This document shows positions 19,276 to 27,830 of a stretch of DNA of 32,816 nucleotides, piece after piece. Below the pieces are notes generated by a model, which saw nothing but the letters and a program-made list of their open reading frames with translations, was not told the origin of the DNA and did no database searches. The position numbers and the translations under genes are program-made. Source of the stretch: Acholeplasmatales bacterium (GTDB lineage: Bacteria; Bacillota_I; Bacilli_A; Acholeplasmatales; JAEDCM01); assembly GCA_017961685.1 (NCBI GenBank), contig JAGCWW010000055.1:1-32816 (forward strand). The letters are read 5' to 3'. Numbering within the stretch: position 1 is the first letter of the stretch; each line of letters starts with the position of its first letter.

Positions 19276-19545
19276 ATGAATGCAGTATTATCAGTAATTG
19301 GAAAAGATAGCGTTGGTATTTTAGCTTTCGTATCAAATGAATGTGCTAAATATAACGTTAATATCGTTGACGTTAGCCAAACAGTTATGCAAGATACATT
19401 TGCGATGATTATGATGGTGGAATTAGATAAGATGACTATTAAGTTAGATGAATTCCAAGACATCATGCAAAAGAAAGGTGAAGAGAGAAATCTTGCTATT
19501 CATGTAATGCATGAAGATATCTTCAACTCTATGCATAGAATTTAG
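19276..19545 (+). CDS. ACT domain protein, UPF0237 family
   Basis: 89 residues, a single ACT domain of the UPF0237 type, beginning [18 protein letters not shown] with the [22 protein letters not shown] core. The start at 19276 has AAAGGAG upstream and lies after the promoter. Members are usually paired with a PFL/UPF0210 protein, as here, 8 bp downstream. ACT domains bind small ligands, often amino acids; the ligand and partner of this family are not established. Confidence 0.9.
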   Translation: MNAVLSVIGKDSVGILAFVSNECAKYNVNIVDVSQTVMQDTFAMIMMVELDKMTIKLDEFQDIMQKKGEERNLAIHVMHEDIFNSMHRI

Positions 19546-19553
19546 GTGTAATT

Positions 19554-20912
19554 ATGATTAATAATAAAGAAATATTTGAAACAATAAAAATGATACAAGA
19601 TCAAAATCTTGATATTAGAACAATCACTATGGGTATATCTCTACTTGATTGTGCTGATAGCGATATTGATAAATCTTGTGAAAAAATCTATAACAAAATA
19701 TATCGTTTAGCCAAGGACTTAGTAAGTGTTGGTGAAGAAATATCAAAGAAATACGGCATTCCTATTATAAATAAAAGAATATCTGTTTCTCCTATTTCAA
19801 TGCTTGTAGCTGTAAGTGGCGGAAATCCTGTTAAATACGCCATTACTCTTGATAAAGTAGCTAGAGATATCAATGTCAATTTCATTGGTGGATATTCTGC
19901 TTTAGTGCAAAAAGGATTTGCTAAAGGAGACTTAGAATTAATCGAATCTATCCCTGAAGCATTAACTGTAACTGAAAGAGTATGTTCAAGTGTTAATGTT
20001 GGTTCTACTAAGGCTGGTATTAACATGGATGCAGTTAGAACAATGGGAAAAATAGTTAAAGAATGTGCAGAAAAAACAAAGGATAATAACTGTGTTGCCG
20101 CATCTAAATTAGTAGTATTCTGTAATGCAGTTGAAGATAACCCATTTATGGCTGGTGCTTTCCACGGTGTTGGTGAAGCTGATGCTGTAATCAATGTTGG
20201 TGTATCTGGTCCTGGTGTTGTTAGAGCAGCTATTAAGAATGCTCCAGATGATGCTGACTTAACTGAAATAGCTGAAATCATCAAGAAAACAGCATTCAAG
20301 ATTACAAGAATGGGTCAATTAGTTGGTCATGAAGCAAGCGAAATGCTAAATGTTCCATTTGGTATTGTTGACTTATCACTTGCCCCTACTCCTGCAGTAG
20401 GTGATAGTGTTGCTCACATCTTAGAAGAAATTGGATTAGAACAATGTGGTGCTTGTGGTACTACTGCTTGTCTTGCTATGCTAAATGACGCTGTTAAAAA
20501 AGGTGGCGTTATGGCATCAAGTAGAGTGGGTGGACTTTCAGGTGCCTTCATCCCAGTAACTGAAGATGCTGGTATGATTGATGCAGCTAGAAGTAAAGCA
20601 TTATCAATTGAAAAGTTAGAAGCTATGACTGCTGTTTGTTCAGTAGGTCTAGACATGATAGTTATTCCTGGTGATACACCTGCAGATGTAATATCAGGTA
20701 TTATTGCTGATGAAGCAGCAATTGGTATGGTTAACTTTAAAACAACAGCTTGTAGATTAATTCCAGCAATCGGTAAAAAAGAAGGCGAAGAATTATTCTT
20801 TGGTGGACTATTTGGTGAAGGACCTATTATGAAGGTAAGTACTAAATCACCTTCTAAATTCATTAATCGTGGTGGACAAATCCCAGCACCAATTCAAAGC
20901 TTAAAGAACTAA
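19554..20912 (+). CDS. PFL family protein, UPF0210 (DUF711)
   Basis: 452 residues, full length. Characteristic blocks include [63 protein letters not shown] and a cysteine pair near the middle (CGACGTTAC), ending [13 protein letters not shown]. The fold is related to pyruvate formate-lyase/anaerobic ribonucleotide reductase barrels, but no glycyl-radical motif is visible. Function unknown; the stable pairing with the ACT protein suggests one functional unit. RBS AGGTG; terminator follows. Confidence 0.9.
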   Translation: MINNKEIFETIKMIQDQNLDIRTITMGISLLDCADSDIDKSCEKIYNKIYRLAKDLVSVGEEISKKYGIPIINKRISVSPISMLVAVSGGNPVKYAITLDKVARDINVNFIGGYSALVQKGFAKGDLELIESIPEALTVTERVCSSVNVGSTKAGINMDAVRTMGKIVKECAEKTKDNNCVAASKLVVFCNAVEDNPFMAGAFHGVGEADAVINVGVSGPGVVRAAIKNAPDDADLTEIAEIIKKTAFKITRMGQLVGHEASEMLNVPFGIVDLSLAPTPAVGDSVAHILEEIGLEQCGACGTTACLAMLNDAVKKGGVMASSRVGGLSGAFIPVTEDAGMIDAARSKALSIEKLEAMTAVCSVGLDMIVIPGDTPADVISGIIADEAAIGMVNFKTTACRLIPAIGKKEGEELFFGGLFGEGPIMKVSTKSPSKFINRGGQIPAPIQSLKN

Positions 20913-20946
20913 AATAAAAAAAGGCTTAATTAAGCCTTTTTTTTAT
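20911..20946. terminator. Bidirectional terminator between the PFL gene and fakA
   Basis: Perfect palindrome AAGGCTTAATTAAGCCTT (20921-20938) flanked by A-run (20911-20922) and T-run (20937-20944), so it works on both strands for two convergent units. Confidence 0.85.
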
Positions 20947-22295
20947 TCAAATGCAACTATAAAGCTATACACATCTTGCATTCCTGGAACGATATTAATT
21001 TCAATATTTTCTATTGAACCCATCAAATCTTCCGCAAAATCATTTAACTCATTTTCAATAATATTTTTACCAAAGATAATGTTTATTATTTCTTTATTAT
21101 TGTTTTTAACTTCATACTCAATTAATCCTTTTAAGCAATCATATTTATCTAAAGATTTATAAACAATATTTTTTCCAACGATTGCTAAGAAGTCATTTTT
21201 CTTTATTTCAAAGTCATCAATTACTGTATCTCTAACCGCATATGTTACTTCTCCTGTTGTAACATTTTTAATAGCTTCTTCCATATCGTCTACAAATGAT
21301 GGATCATCATAATTAACTAATGACATAGCACTTAAACCTTCAGCAATTGTTTTACTATTAATTACAATAACATTTGCTCTATCGTATAAATCTTTAGCTA
21401 AGTTAGCTGTTAGAATAATATTTGAGTTGTTAGGTAAAACAACAATATTTTTAGCGTTAACTAAATCAAAAGCTCTTAAGAAATCTTCTGTTGATGGATT
21501 CATTGTTTGACCTCCATCAATAATATAATCACAACCTGTATTAATGAATAGATCTCTTAAACCTTCTCCATTACATACACTTATAATAGAATATTCTTTT
21601 AAGTCTTTATTTAATTCAACAACATATTTTTCTCTTTCAAATTTATAATCTTTGATATAATCTGCTACTTCAAAGTTATTATCTAGGCATCTTGCCATAC
21701 CTTCAATAATATAAACATAACCAGCTCCACCAGAATCAATTACATTGGCTTTTTTTAAGCAATCAAGTTGATTAATTGTTTCTTTTAAAGCATCATTAGC
21801 GTTATCTAAATAAATTCTAAAGAAATCATTAATTGATGTACCATTAGAAACAACTGATTTTGTCTTATTTGCAGCATATTTTGCAACAGTTAGTATTGTT
21901 CCTTCAACAGGATTTACTACCATATTATATGCTCTTTCATAGCCTTTGATGAAGGCATCTGCTAGATTAATCGCATCTGCTTCTTCTAAGCCTTTTAAGC
22001 CATCAGATAAGCCTCTAAATATTTGTGATAAAATAACACCTGAGTTACCACGTGCACCAAAAAGCATTCCACGTGATATTTTTTTACTCATATTTGAAAT
22101 GTTTGAATCATCTAAATCGTTAATCTCGCTTACACCATGTTCAATAGTCATACACATGTTATCACCTGTATCACCATCAGGTATAGGGAAGACATTTAAA
22201 TTATTTACTATTGTTCTATTTCTATCAATATTACTTGCCCCACTTATTAATAGCTTTTTTAGTAAATTACCATCAATAGTATTAATGCATTCCAT
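20943..22295 (-). CDS. fakA: Fatty acid kinase catalytic subunit FakA (DAK2/YloV), short form
   Basis: 450 residues. Residues 1-205 are the DhaL/DAK2 ATP-binding domain: NVFPIPDGDTGDNM (34-47, metal-binding aspartates D40, D42 and D45), ISRGMLFGARGNSGVILSQI (73-92) and NVIDSGGAG. Residues about 235-450 match the C-terminal YloV domain (GGQTMNPSTEDFL, VVLPNNSNIILTA). In S. aureus FakA (~548 aa) a middle domain of about 100 residues lies between these two; here only a linker of about 30 residues remains. FakA phosphorylates fatty acids bound to FakB. One-base TAATG overlap with fakB upstream. Confidence 0.87.
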   Translation of the reverse strand: MECINTIDGNLLKKLLISGASNIDRNRTIVNNLNVFPIPDGDTGDNMCMTIEHGVSEINDLDDSNISNMSKKISRGMLFGARGNSGVILSQIFRGLSDGLKGLEEADAINLADAFIKGYERAYNMVVNPVEGTILTVAKYAANKTKSVVSNGTSINDFFRIYLDNANDALKETINQLDCLKKANVIDSGGAGYVYIIEGMARCLDNNFEVADYIKDYKFEREKYVVELNKDLKEYSIISVCNGEGLRDLFINTGCDYIIDGGQTMNPSTEDFLRAFDLVNAKNIVVLPNNSNIILTANLAKDLYDRANVIVINSKTIAEGLSAMSLVNYDDPSFVDDMEEAIKNVTTGEVTYAVRDTVIDDFEIKKNDFLAIVGKNIVYKSLDKYDCLKGLIEYEVKNNNKEIINIIFGKNIIENELNDFAEDLMGSIENIEINIVPGMQDVYSFIVAFE

Positions 22296-23185
22296 TATGC
22301 TTCACCAACGATTGTTACTTCTTTTCCGAAGAAGAATGTTGCTACAGTACCAGGGCCAGTAGTTGAACCGATGATTGGTCCAAGATAATCTATAACTACT
22401 TCTTTTGGATGAATTTCATTAACAATGTGTTCTTTTAAGAATTCAGCATCTTCAATACAATCAGCATGTACAACAAATACAGTTTGGTTTTCTGGATCAA
22501 CTATATTTTCTTTTGTATACTCGACTAAATCAAGTAGAGATTGTCTTCTACCTTTAGCTTTCTTCCATGCATAGTTATTACCTTTAGCATCAGAAATAAT
22601 AATAGGTTTTACACCAAAGATATTTCCGAAAAAGGCTTTACCAGCCTTAATTCTGCCTGCTCTCTTTAAGTAATCTAAAGTAGCTACTGTACAGAATTGG
22701 TTATAACATAATTTTTCTTTTTCAATTATTTCAACAATTTCACTTAATTCTTTTCCTTCTTTTCTTAGGTTACTTGCTTTAATAGCCATTAAAGCTTGTC
22801 CCTTACAAGAATTTAGTGGATCGATTATTTCTATTTTTCTATCAGGATATTTTTCAAGTAACATATCTTTAGCATTTCTACCTACATTTACAGAACCAGA
22901 TAGCGCACTTGAACATGAGATGTATAAAACATCTTCTCCCTTTTCTAGAACTTCAGTCCATTTATTAATAAATGTTTCAAGAGGAACTAAAGTAGTAGTA
23001 ATTTTAATACCTTCTCTCATCCAGCCATAAAACTCTTGTGGCGAATAAAGGTCCCAATCAAGAGATGCTTTCTTTTCTTCTCCTTTTACTACGATATTCA
23101 TTGCTACATAATCGATATCATATTGTCTTCTTAATTCAGTAAACATATCTGATGTCGAGTCTACAAAAATTTCAAACTTATTCAT
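22295..23185 (-). CDS. fakB: DegV family fatty acid-binding protein FakB
   Basis: 296 residues. DegV fold: FVDSTSDM at the N-terminus (7-14), ITTTLVP in place of the usual TTSQPS (62-68), ISCSSALSGS, LDYLKRAGRI, FGVKPIIIS and GPIIGSTTGPGTVATFF, the last being the conserved C-terminal signature. It presents fatty acids to FakA for phosphorylation and incorporation into phospholipid. The start at 23185 is preceded by GTAGGAGGG; the in-frame ATG at 23209 lies at the promoter -10. Translationally coupled to fakA, which supports the FakB role. Confidence 0.9.
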   Translation of the reverse strand: MNKFEIFVDSTSDMFTELRRQYDIDYVAMNIVVKGEEKKASLDWDLYSPQEFYGWMREGIKITTTLVPLETFINKWTEVLEKGEDVLYISCSSALSGSVNVGRNAKDMLLEKYPDRKIEIIDPLNSCKGQALMAIKASNLRKEGKELSEIVEIIEKEKLCYNQFCTVATLDYLKRAGRIKAGKAFFGNIFGVKPIIISDAKGNNYAWKKAKGRRQSLLDLVEYTKENIVDPENQTVFVVHADCIEDAEFLKEHIVNEIHPKEVVIDYLGPIIGSTTGPGTVATFFFGKEVTIVGEA

Positions 23186-23207
23186 ATAATTCCCTCCTAC
23201 ACTTTCC

Positions 23208-23236
23208 ATAATACAACTATTAACTTATAAGTTAAA
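23208..23236 (-). promoter_or_regulatory. Candidate fakBA promoter with operator-like palindrome
   Basis: TATTAT (23208-23213) and TTTAAC (23231-23236) at 17-bp spacing on the minus strand. The perfect 16-bp palindrome TTAACTTATAAGTTAA (23220-23235) covers the spacer and the -35. Its position is that of a repressor operator; the neighbouring TetR-type gene is the obvious candidate regulator. Confidence 0.55.
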
Positions 23237-23293
23237 TATACAAAAATAAACAAGTGTCGCTTAAAATACATTTATACTATTATGTTTATGTGA

Positions 23294-23299
23294 TATAAT
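23294..23299 (+). promoter_or_regulatory. Extended -10 promoter of the TetR gene
   Basis: TGATATAAT, an extended -10 element (TGnTATAAT), 17 bases before the start codon. No clear -35. Confidence 0.55.
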
Positions 23300-23316
23300 G
23301 TATTTAGGTGATCAAT

Positions 23317-23868
23317 ATGGCAGATTTAAGAGTTATAAAAACAAAGCAATCTATAAAAGGAGCTTTTATGGATTTAGTACTTGAAAAAGGTTTTGAACAT
23401 GTAAGTGTAAAAGATATATGTAATAAAGCTATGATTAATAGAAATACTTTTTACCTACATTATTTAGATAAAATAGATTTACTAGAAAAAATAGTTAAGG
23501 AAGTATTCTTAGAACAAGAAAAGGATATTATTAAAATTAAAGAAGAAAAAACAAAAAGAGATATTGAAACAATTAAACTAAGTTTTAAAAGAATACTTAA
23601 TGCTTTTTATGAAGAAATAGAATTTTATCGTATTATTTTACTTGATTCAAATACAAGTGGTCATGTTGATAAATGTGCATCAAGCTTATTACTTGAACTC
23701 GCTTATATTTATGATTTAGATTATGAGAAAAATAAGATCAAAATCAATTATGTTTTCTATGGTATAGTTGGTGTTATAAAGACTTGGATTATTAAAGATT
23801 ATGATACTATAAATAATATCGCAGATACCCTTACAAAGCTAACTGTATCTATTTTAATTGAACAATAA
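23317..23868 (+). CDS. TetR/AcrR-type transcriptional regulator
   Basis: 183 residues. The N-terminal helix-turn-helix (10-55) reads SIKGAFMDLVLEKGFEHVSV, KDICNKAMINRNTFYLHYLDKIDLL, the classic TetR pattern, including NRNTFYLHY in the recognition helix. The C-terminal part is all helical, similar in type to the TetR-like subgroup that includes DhaS. The start ATG at 23317 has AGGTGAT upstream. It is divergent from fakBA and is inferred to regulate it; the effector could be a fatty acid or acyl derivative, but no sequence evidence identifies it. Confidence 0.87.
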   Translation: MADLRVIKTKQSIKGAFMDLVLEKGFEHVSVKDICNKAMINRNTFYLHYLDKIDLLEKIVKEVFLEQEKDIIKIKEEKTKRDIETIKLSFKRILNAFYEEIEFYRIILLDSNTSGHVDKCASSLLLELAYIYDLDYEKNKIKINYVFYGIVGVIKTWIIKDYDTINNIADTLTKLTVSILIEQ

Positions 23869-23890
23869 AAAAAGGCTCTATTGAGCCTTT
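23866..23890 (-). terminator. Terminator between the TetR gene and the small membrane protein gene
   Basis: Stem AAAGGCTC/GAGCCTTT with a 4-nt loop. The minus strand has a clear T-run, and its left arm includes the stop codon of the minus-strand gene. On the plus strand the tail (TTTAAATTT) is weaker but may also end the TetR transcript. Confidence 0.75.
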
Positions 23891-24189
23891 AAATTTGAAT
23901 CGAATATTCCTTTAATTAAACCAAAGAATAAATAACAGCTAAGTAATCCTGTAGTGAATAATGTGAAGATATTCCACCATCCATTATAACCTTCAAAGCA
24001 TACTTGAAGTACTACACAACCAGCAATCGCAACTCCAACAATTATAAAGAAGAATATATTACTGATTAGGTTGTTTCTACCAATTATTTTTTCATCTTCG
24101 ATGTGTCTATTCTTATACATGATTACTCCACAAGGAATACCAAGTAATATTTCAGTTATATAAAAAATTAAATGTGTTATTAGTAACAT
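23878..24189 (-). CDS. Small three-helix membrane protein, unknown function
   Basis: 103 residues. Hydrophobic segments at about 1-22, 44-65 and 73-95, separated by a charged loop (NRHIEDEKIIGRNN) and a Trp/Gly-rich short loop (EGYNGWWN). I do not recognise a family. The start at 24189 follows GGGTGAT; the TATAAT at 24208-24213 is a likely -10, giving a single-gene transcript between two terminators. Confidence 0.7.
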   Translation of the reverse strand: MLLITHLIFYITEILLGIPCGVIMYKNRHIEDEKIIGRNNLISNIFFFIIVGVAIAGCVVLQVCFEGYNGWWNIFTLFTTGLLSCYLFFGLIKGIFDSNLKAQ

Positions 24190-24228
24190 AATTATCACCC
24201 ATTTGTAATTATACCATATTTATAGATA

Positions 24229-24252
24229 TAAAAAAAGTTGCGCCGCAACTTA
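24229..24252 (-). terminator. Terminator of the UPF0158 gene
   Basis: Stem AAGTTGC/GCAACTT with a 3-nt loop (24235-24251), then a T-run on the minus strand. Confidence 0.8.
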
Positions 24253-24828
24253 TTTTACTTTTTTCTCGTCTTTTACGAAAATAAATGTTTGTGAATCTTC
24301 TTTTTCTAGTAAATCGTCTAATTCTTTTAGTGCTTCTTCCATTGAATCAGCTTTAATCTTATATTCTTTCCTTAATGTTCTATAAACATCAATAGTGAAT
24401 ACACCTTTATTATTATTTATATCATCTTCATATTCAAGTTGATAATAGTTAATAAATTTAATAGCTAAATCAATCATCTTATCGAATTTATAATCACTCC
24501 AAGTATCTCTTAAACCAAAATGAAATAGAGCATCCATAAATTTAGCACATGGTCTATCACTATTAAGTACTGATATAAATTCATATTTTATCAAATCGTT
24601 ATCTATAGTTTCAATGAATTTACTCATAATACTTTTAGAATCAATAGCTTTACAGTTTGGTAAAATTAAATAATTTTCAATATTATTTTCTAGTTCATCA
24701 TAAATACTTTGGGAATTTCTTTCATCAATATATAAAACTAAAGATTTTCCCGTCTCTTTATTAATATATACTTCTGTATCTTCGCCAATTTTAGAAAAAG
24801 CATTAACAACATCAGATAATTTAAGCAT
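24250..24828 (-). CDS. UPF0158 family protein
   Basis: 192 residues, acidic. The central region (about 60-120) matches the UPF0158 pattern: SIMSKFIETI, then LNSDRPCAKFMDALFHFGLRDTWSDYKFDKM, where the family has an Arg-Phe-rich segment (kgaFrrFkd) and a conserved Trp. No enzymatic motif is visible and the function is unknown. RBS GGAGGAGAG supports the start. A promoter is likely in the 92-bp gap upstream (TAGAAA-17-TAAAAT on the minus strand). Confidence 0.65.
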   Translation of the reverse strand: MLKLSDVVNAFSKIGEDTEVYINKETGKSLVLYIDERNSQSIYDELENNIENYLILPNCKAIDSKSIMSKFIETIDNDLIKYEFISVLNSDRPCAKFMDALFHFGLRDTWSDYKFDKMIDLAIKFINYYQLEYEDDINNNKGVFTIDVYRTLRKEYKIKADSMEEALKELDDLLEKEDSQTFIFVKDEKKVK

Positions 24829-24901
24829 TTACTCTCCTCCTTTTTTCCAATATAGATATCTCCAAGGTCATTTTACCATAACTTAACACTATTTTCTATA
24901 A

Positions 24902-24923
24902 CAAAAAAACGCACACGGCGTTA
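24902..24923 (-). terminator. Terminator of the thioesterase-apgM-TPR unit
   Basis: Stem AACGC/GCGTT with a 5-nt loop (24908-24922), followed by seven T on the minus strand. The stem is short but GC-rich for this genome. Confidence 0.65.
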
Positions 24924-25751
24924 TTTTTGTTTTTTTATTTGTTTTTGTAATTTCTTTATTAGTTTAACATTTTTCTTATCATAAAATAAGTTATGACTGC
25001 TAAGTAAAAAATCAAGTGCTCCACCTAATTCATTTCTTTTTAATAATTCATTATAAATACTATAATAATACATTGATAGATCAACTGGAGTTGCGATATT
25101 TTTTTCTTTTAGATAATCTAAAATTGTGCTAAATTCTTTTGGAGCATCAAATTGCATATTAGATTCTTTCTCTAATTTAGTTATTTCATTAGCAACAAAT
25201 TCAGTATAATCTAGATAAGCTGTACCAACTAAATATAATAAATTAACAGCTGATTTATAATCCTTATAATGCTTATAAATATCTATTAGAGGAAAGTATT
25301 GTGATAATAACATATTCTTTTCATAACAATATTTAAAAGTCTTAAATATGATTTCTTTTGCTTCATCAAATTTATTTAATTTTACTAAAATATTAATCTT
25401 TCTTTGAATTAATAATATATTAGCTGGAGATAAAGTAATTGCCTTAGTAAAGGCATTTAATGCTTCTTCAAGCATATCTCTACTCATATATGCATCGCCT
25501 AGTAAACCAAATAGTGTTACATAATCTAGGTTTAATGCATCTTCAGTTATTTCTCTTTGATTTACATCACAAAATAAGACTACTTCTTTATAATTAGAAA
25601 ATAACATTCTATGTTCTTTAAAACTTAAATCAATATCTTCTTTTCTTTTTTCTATTTCCCCATTAATGTCATTAATGATAGAATTGTATTCTCGCCTTTT
25701 TAGTAAATCAAATTCTTCTTCTAAAAACTTATAATAAACTTCTTTATCCAT
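24921..25751 (-). CDS. Tetratricopeptide repeat protein
   Basis: 276 residues, no signal peptide. TPR-type helices are clearest at about 75-140: LFGLLGDAYMSRDMLEEALNAFTKAITLSP followed by a second unit with KLNKFDEAKEIIF, then degenerate repeats. Lys-rich C-terminus (LIKKLQKQIKKQK). Probably a cytoplasmic protein-interaction scaffold; the partner is unknown. It starts 44 bp after apgM with AAAGGTGA as RBS. Confidence 0.8.
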   Translation of the reverse strand: MDKEVYYKFLEEEFDLLKRREYNSIINDINGEIEKRKEDIDLSFKEHRMLFSNYKEVVLFCDVNQREITEDALNLDYVTLFGLLGDAYMSRDMLEEALNAFTKAITLSPANILLIQRKINILVKLNKFDEAKEIIFKTFKYCYEKNMLLSQYFPLIDIYKHYKDYKSAVNLLYLVGTAYLDYTEFVANEITKLEKESNMQFDAPKEFSTILDYLKEKNIATPVDLSMYYYSIYNELLKRNELGGALDFLLSSHNLFYDKKNVKLIKKLQKQIKKQK

Positions 25752-25795
25752 AAAATCACCTTTATTTTAAAGAACAGTCTATTATAGTTTCTAGA

Positions 25796-26995
25796 CTATT
25801 CTTTTATAAATTTATTCATTAGAGTATAACCTGGTTCAATTAATACTCCTTTTGTTTTTGCTTCTCTTTCTGATAGGTTTTCTACACCATCATATTTTTT
25901 TCTTGAATCATAAATCATAAATGGAATAGGATCATTAGTATGAGTTCTAACAGCTAATGGTGTTGCATGATCTGGTGTAACTAATACTTTAAAATCACCT
26001 TGTGTTTTTAAATAATCTACAACAGGTCCAATAATAAATTTATCAATTAATTCAATTGATTTAACTTTATTCTCAACTTCTCCTCTATGTCCACACTCAT
26101 CTGGTGCTTCTACATGAATATATACAAAATCACTACCATTTTTAAAGGCATTAATAGCAGCATCTGCTTTACCCTTAAAGTTAGTATCAATATAACCTGT
26201 AGCACCTTCTACATTTACAACATTCATATTAGAGAATTTACCAATTCCTTTTAGTAAATCTACAGCTGAAATCATTGTTGCATGTAGATGATATTTTGAA
26301 TAGAAACTATCTAACATAGCTTTCTTTCCTTCTCCCCATAACCATGCAGAGTTTGCTTTATTTAAGCCTTTTTTAGCTCTTTCAATGTTTAATGGATGGT
26401 TATTTAATAATTCATATGATTTCTTCATATAATTATATAATTTCTCATTTTCAGGAATATAATTTTTAACTGGTTTACCAGTAATATCATGTGGTGGTGT
26501 GATACGTCCAATATCTAGTGTACCATTATCCCAAATTAGACAATGTCTATAGCTTACACCACTATATAAAGTGAATTCTTTATCATCTAAATGTTCTTTT
26601 AAGTATTCTACTAAAATTTTAGCATCGCTTGTTGAAATATCACCAGCACAGTAATCAATTAAAGTTTTATCTTCATAATTAGGTTCTTCACTAACAGTAA
26701 CTAAATTACATCTTAGTGATATATCAGTTGCTTTCATATCAATACCAATAGAACCAGCCTCTAGTGGACTTCTACCTGTATAATATTTATTTGGATCATA
26801 TCCTAAAATAGCTAGGTTAGCTACATCACTTCCTGGTTTCATACCATCAGCGACTGATTTTATTAAACCTACATAGCTATCCTTTGACATGCTTTTAATA
26901 TTTGGCTTATAAGCTACCTCTAGTGGTGTTTTATTACCAAGCTCTAAAACATCATAATCTGCCATTCCATCTAATAAAAATACTACATACTTCAT
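25796..26995 (-). CDS. apgM: Archaeal-type cofactor-independent phosphoglycerate mutase (or proposed homoserine kinase)
   Basis: 399 residues of the alkaline phosphatase superfamily. N-terminal VVFLLDGMADY (4-14) carries the first metal-binding Asp. GSDVANLAILGYDP (54-67) holds the candidate nucleophile Ser. The C-terminal metal cluster is DFVYIHVEAPDECGHRG and VLVTPDHATP. Archaeal iPGMs convert 3- to 2-phosphoglycerate. A closely related branch in bacteria is annotated as a proposed homoserine kinase, and the sequence alone does not separate the two. It starts 4 bp after the thioesterase gene, hence the same transcript. Confidence 0.85.
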   Translation of the reverse strand: MKYVVFLLDGMADYDVLELGNKTPLEVAYKPNIKSMSKDSYVGLIKSVADGMKPGSDVANLAILGYDPNKYYTGRSPLEAGSIGIDMKATDISLRCNLVTVSEEPNYEDKTLIDYCAGDISTSDAKILVEYLKEHLDDKEFTLYSGVSYRHCLIWDNGTLDIGRITPPHDITGKPVKNYIPENEKLYNYMKKSYELLNNHPLNIERAKKGLNKANSAWLWGEGKKAMLDSFYSKYHLHATMISAVDLLKGIGKFSNMNVVNVEGATGYIDTNFKGKADAAINAFKNGSDFVYIHVEAPDECGHRGEVENKVKSIELIDKFIIGPVVDYLKTQGDFKVLVTPDHATPLAVRTHTNDPIPFMIYDSRKKYDGVENLSEREAKTKGVLIEPGYTLMNKFIKE

Positions 26996-26999
26996 AATA

Positions 27000-27707
27000 C
27001 TACCTCTCTATTCTTGCTAAGAAGCAAGTTTCATTATTTACTATACCTTTAACATCAATAATATTTCCATCTTCTTTTACATAAATACTTATTACTTCAT
27101 TTATTTTAGCTTCTTTAACATATGTAATTTCAAATGTTTTAATTTGATGTTCTAATTTTAAAATATTTTCGATGAATGTGGCATATTTAATATTATTAAC
27201 GTGCCCATTATGATCTAAATCCATATATTCAGGAATAAAATCATGTTTCTCTAATCCAGTTATATCAAAGTCTTTTAACTTATCAATTTCAATCATTTCT
27301 TCCTCGTGATATTCACCTTCTGGAAAATCAATATCTCGCGGAATATAGACCTTTCTTGTTTTATAGTTAGCTATAATCCAGCGTGAAGTTGCTCTAACGC
27401 AAACCTTACCATTATGCTCTATTTTATAGTCTCTAAAGAAATCTAGTCTCCCTTTTGGTCTAGGCCAAGTAGTTGCTTCTACTATAGCATACATTGGTAT
27501 ATCTTCATATATTTCATATTTTGTTGTAACTATCATCCAAATTAAATCTTTTTTAATGAAATCATCAAATCCAAGTCCTACTTGTGTCGCATGATCTCCT
27601 GCTAAATCTTGAAAAATATCAAGTAAAGTAGTTGATGATAGAGTATCATTCTTAGGCCTAAAATCAGAAGGTCTAAGTCTATAATTAGTTTTATAAATTA
27701 ACTCCAT
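27000..27707 (-). CDS. Acyl-ACP thioesterase (FatA/FatB-like)
   Basis: 235 residues, double hotdog fold. The conserved N-terminal hotdog includes LLDIFQDLAGDHATQVGLGFDDF, WMIVTTKYEIY and ATTWPRPKGRLDFFRDY. The second hotdog has DLDHNGHVNNIKYATFIE (163-180), with the catalytic Asn/His region of the family. It releases free fatty acids from acyl-ACP. The start at 27707 is chosen because GGAGG is nine bases upstream; the GTG at 27713 is too close. Gut Firmicutes often have one. Its presence beside FakAB suggests recycling of fatty acids. Confidence 0.9.
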   Translation of the reverse strand: MELIYKTNYRLRPSDFRPKNDTLSSTTLLDIFQDLAGDHATQVGLGFDDFIKKDLIWMIVTTKYEIYEDIPMYAIVEATTWPRPKGRLDFFRDYKIEHNGKVCVRATSRWIIANYKTRKVYIPRDIDFPEGEYHEEEMIEIDKLKDFDITGLEKHDFIPEYMDLDHNGHVNNIKYATFIENILKLEHQIKTFEITYVKEAKINEVISIYVKEDGNIIDVKGIVNNETCFLARIER

Positions 27708-27830
27708 ACACACATACCTCCAATAATGTATTTTACCATAAATATAAAATATTTAAAATAAATATGTTAATTTTCGTTTTTCATATACAAATTATTTTTT
27801 AATTATTGTATAATTAAATTGGTGATAGTT

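Noticed and set aside
19688..20863. Long open frames on the minus strand opposite the PFL gene
   Set aside because: They mirror the codon structure of a strongly conserved plus-strand gene, have no ribosome binding site, and are rich in Ser/Ala/Pro/Thr as expected from antisense reading.
23308..23316. Earlier GTG start for the TetR gene
   Set aside because: This GTG is part of the ribosome binding site (AGGTGAT) for the ATG at 23317.
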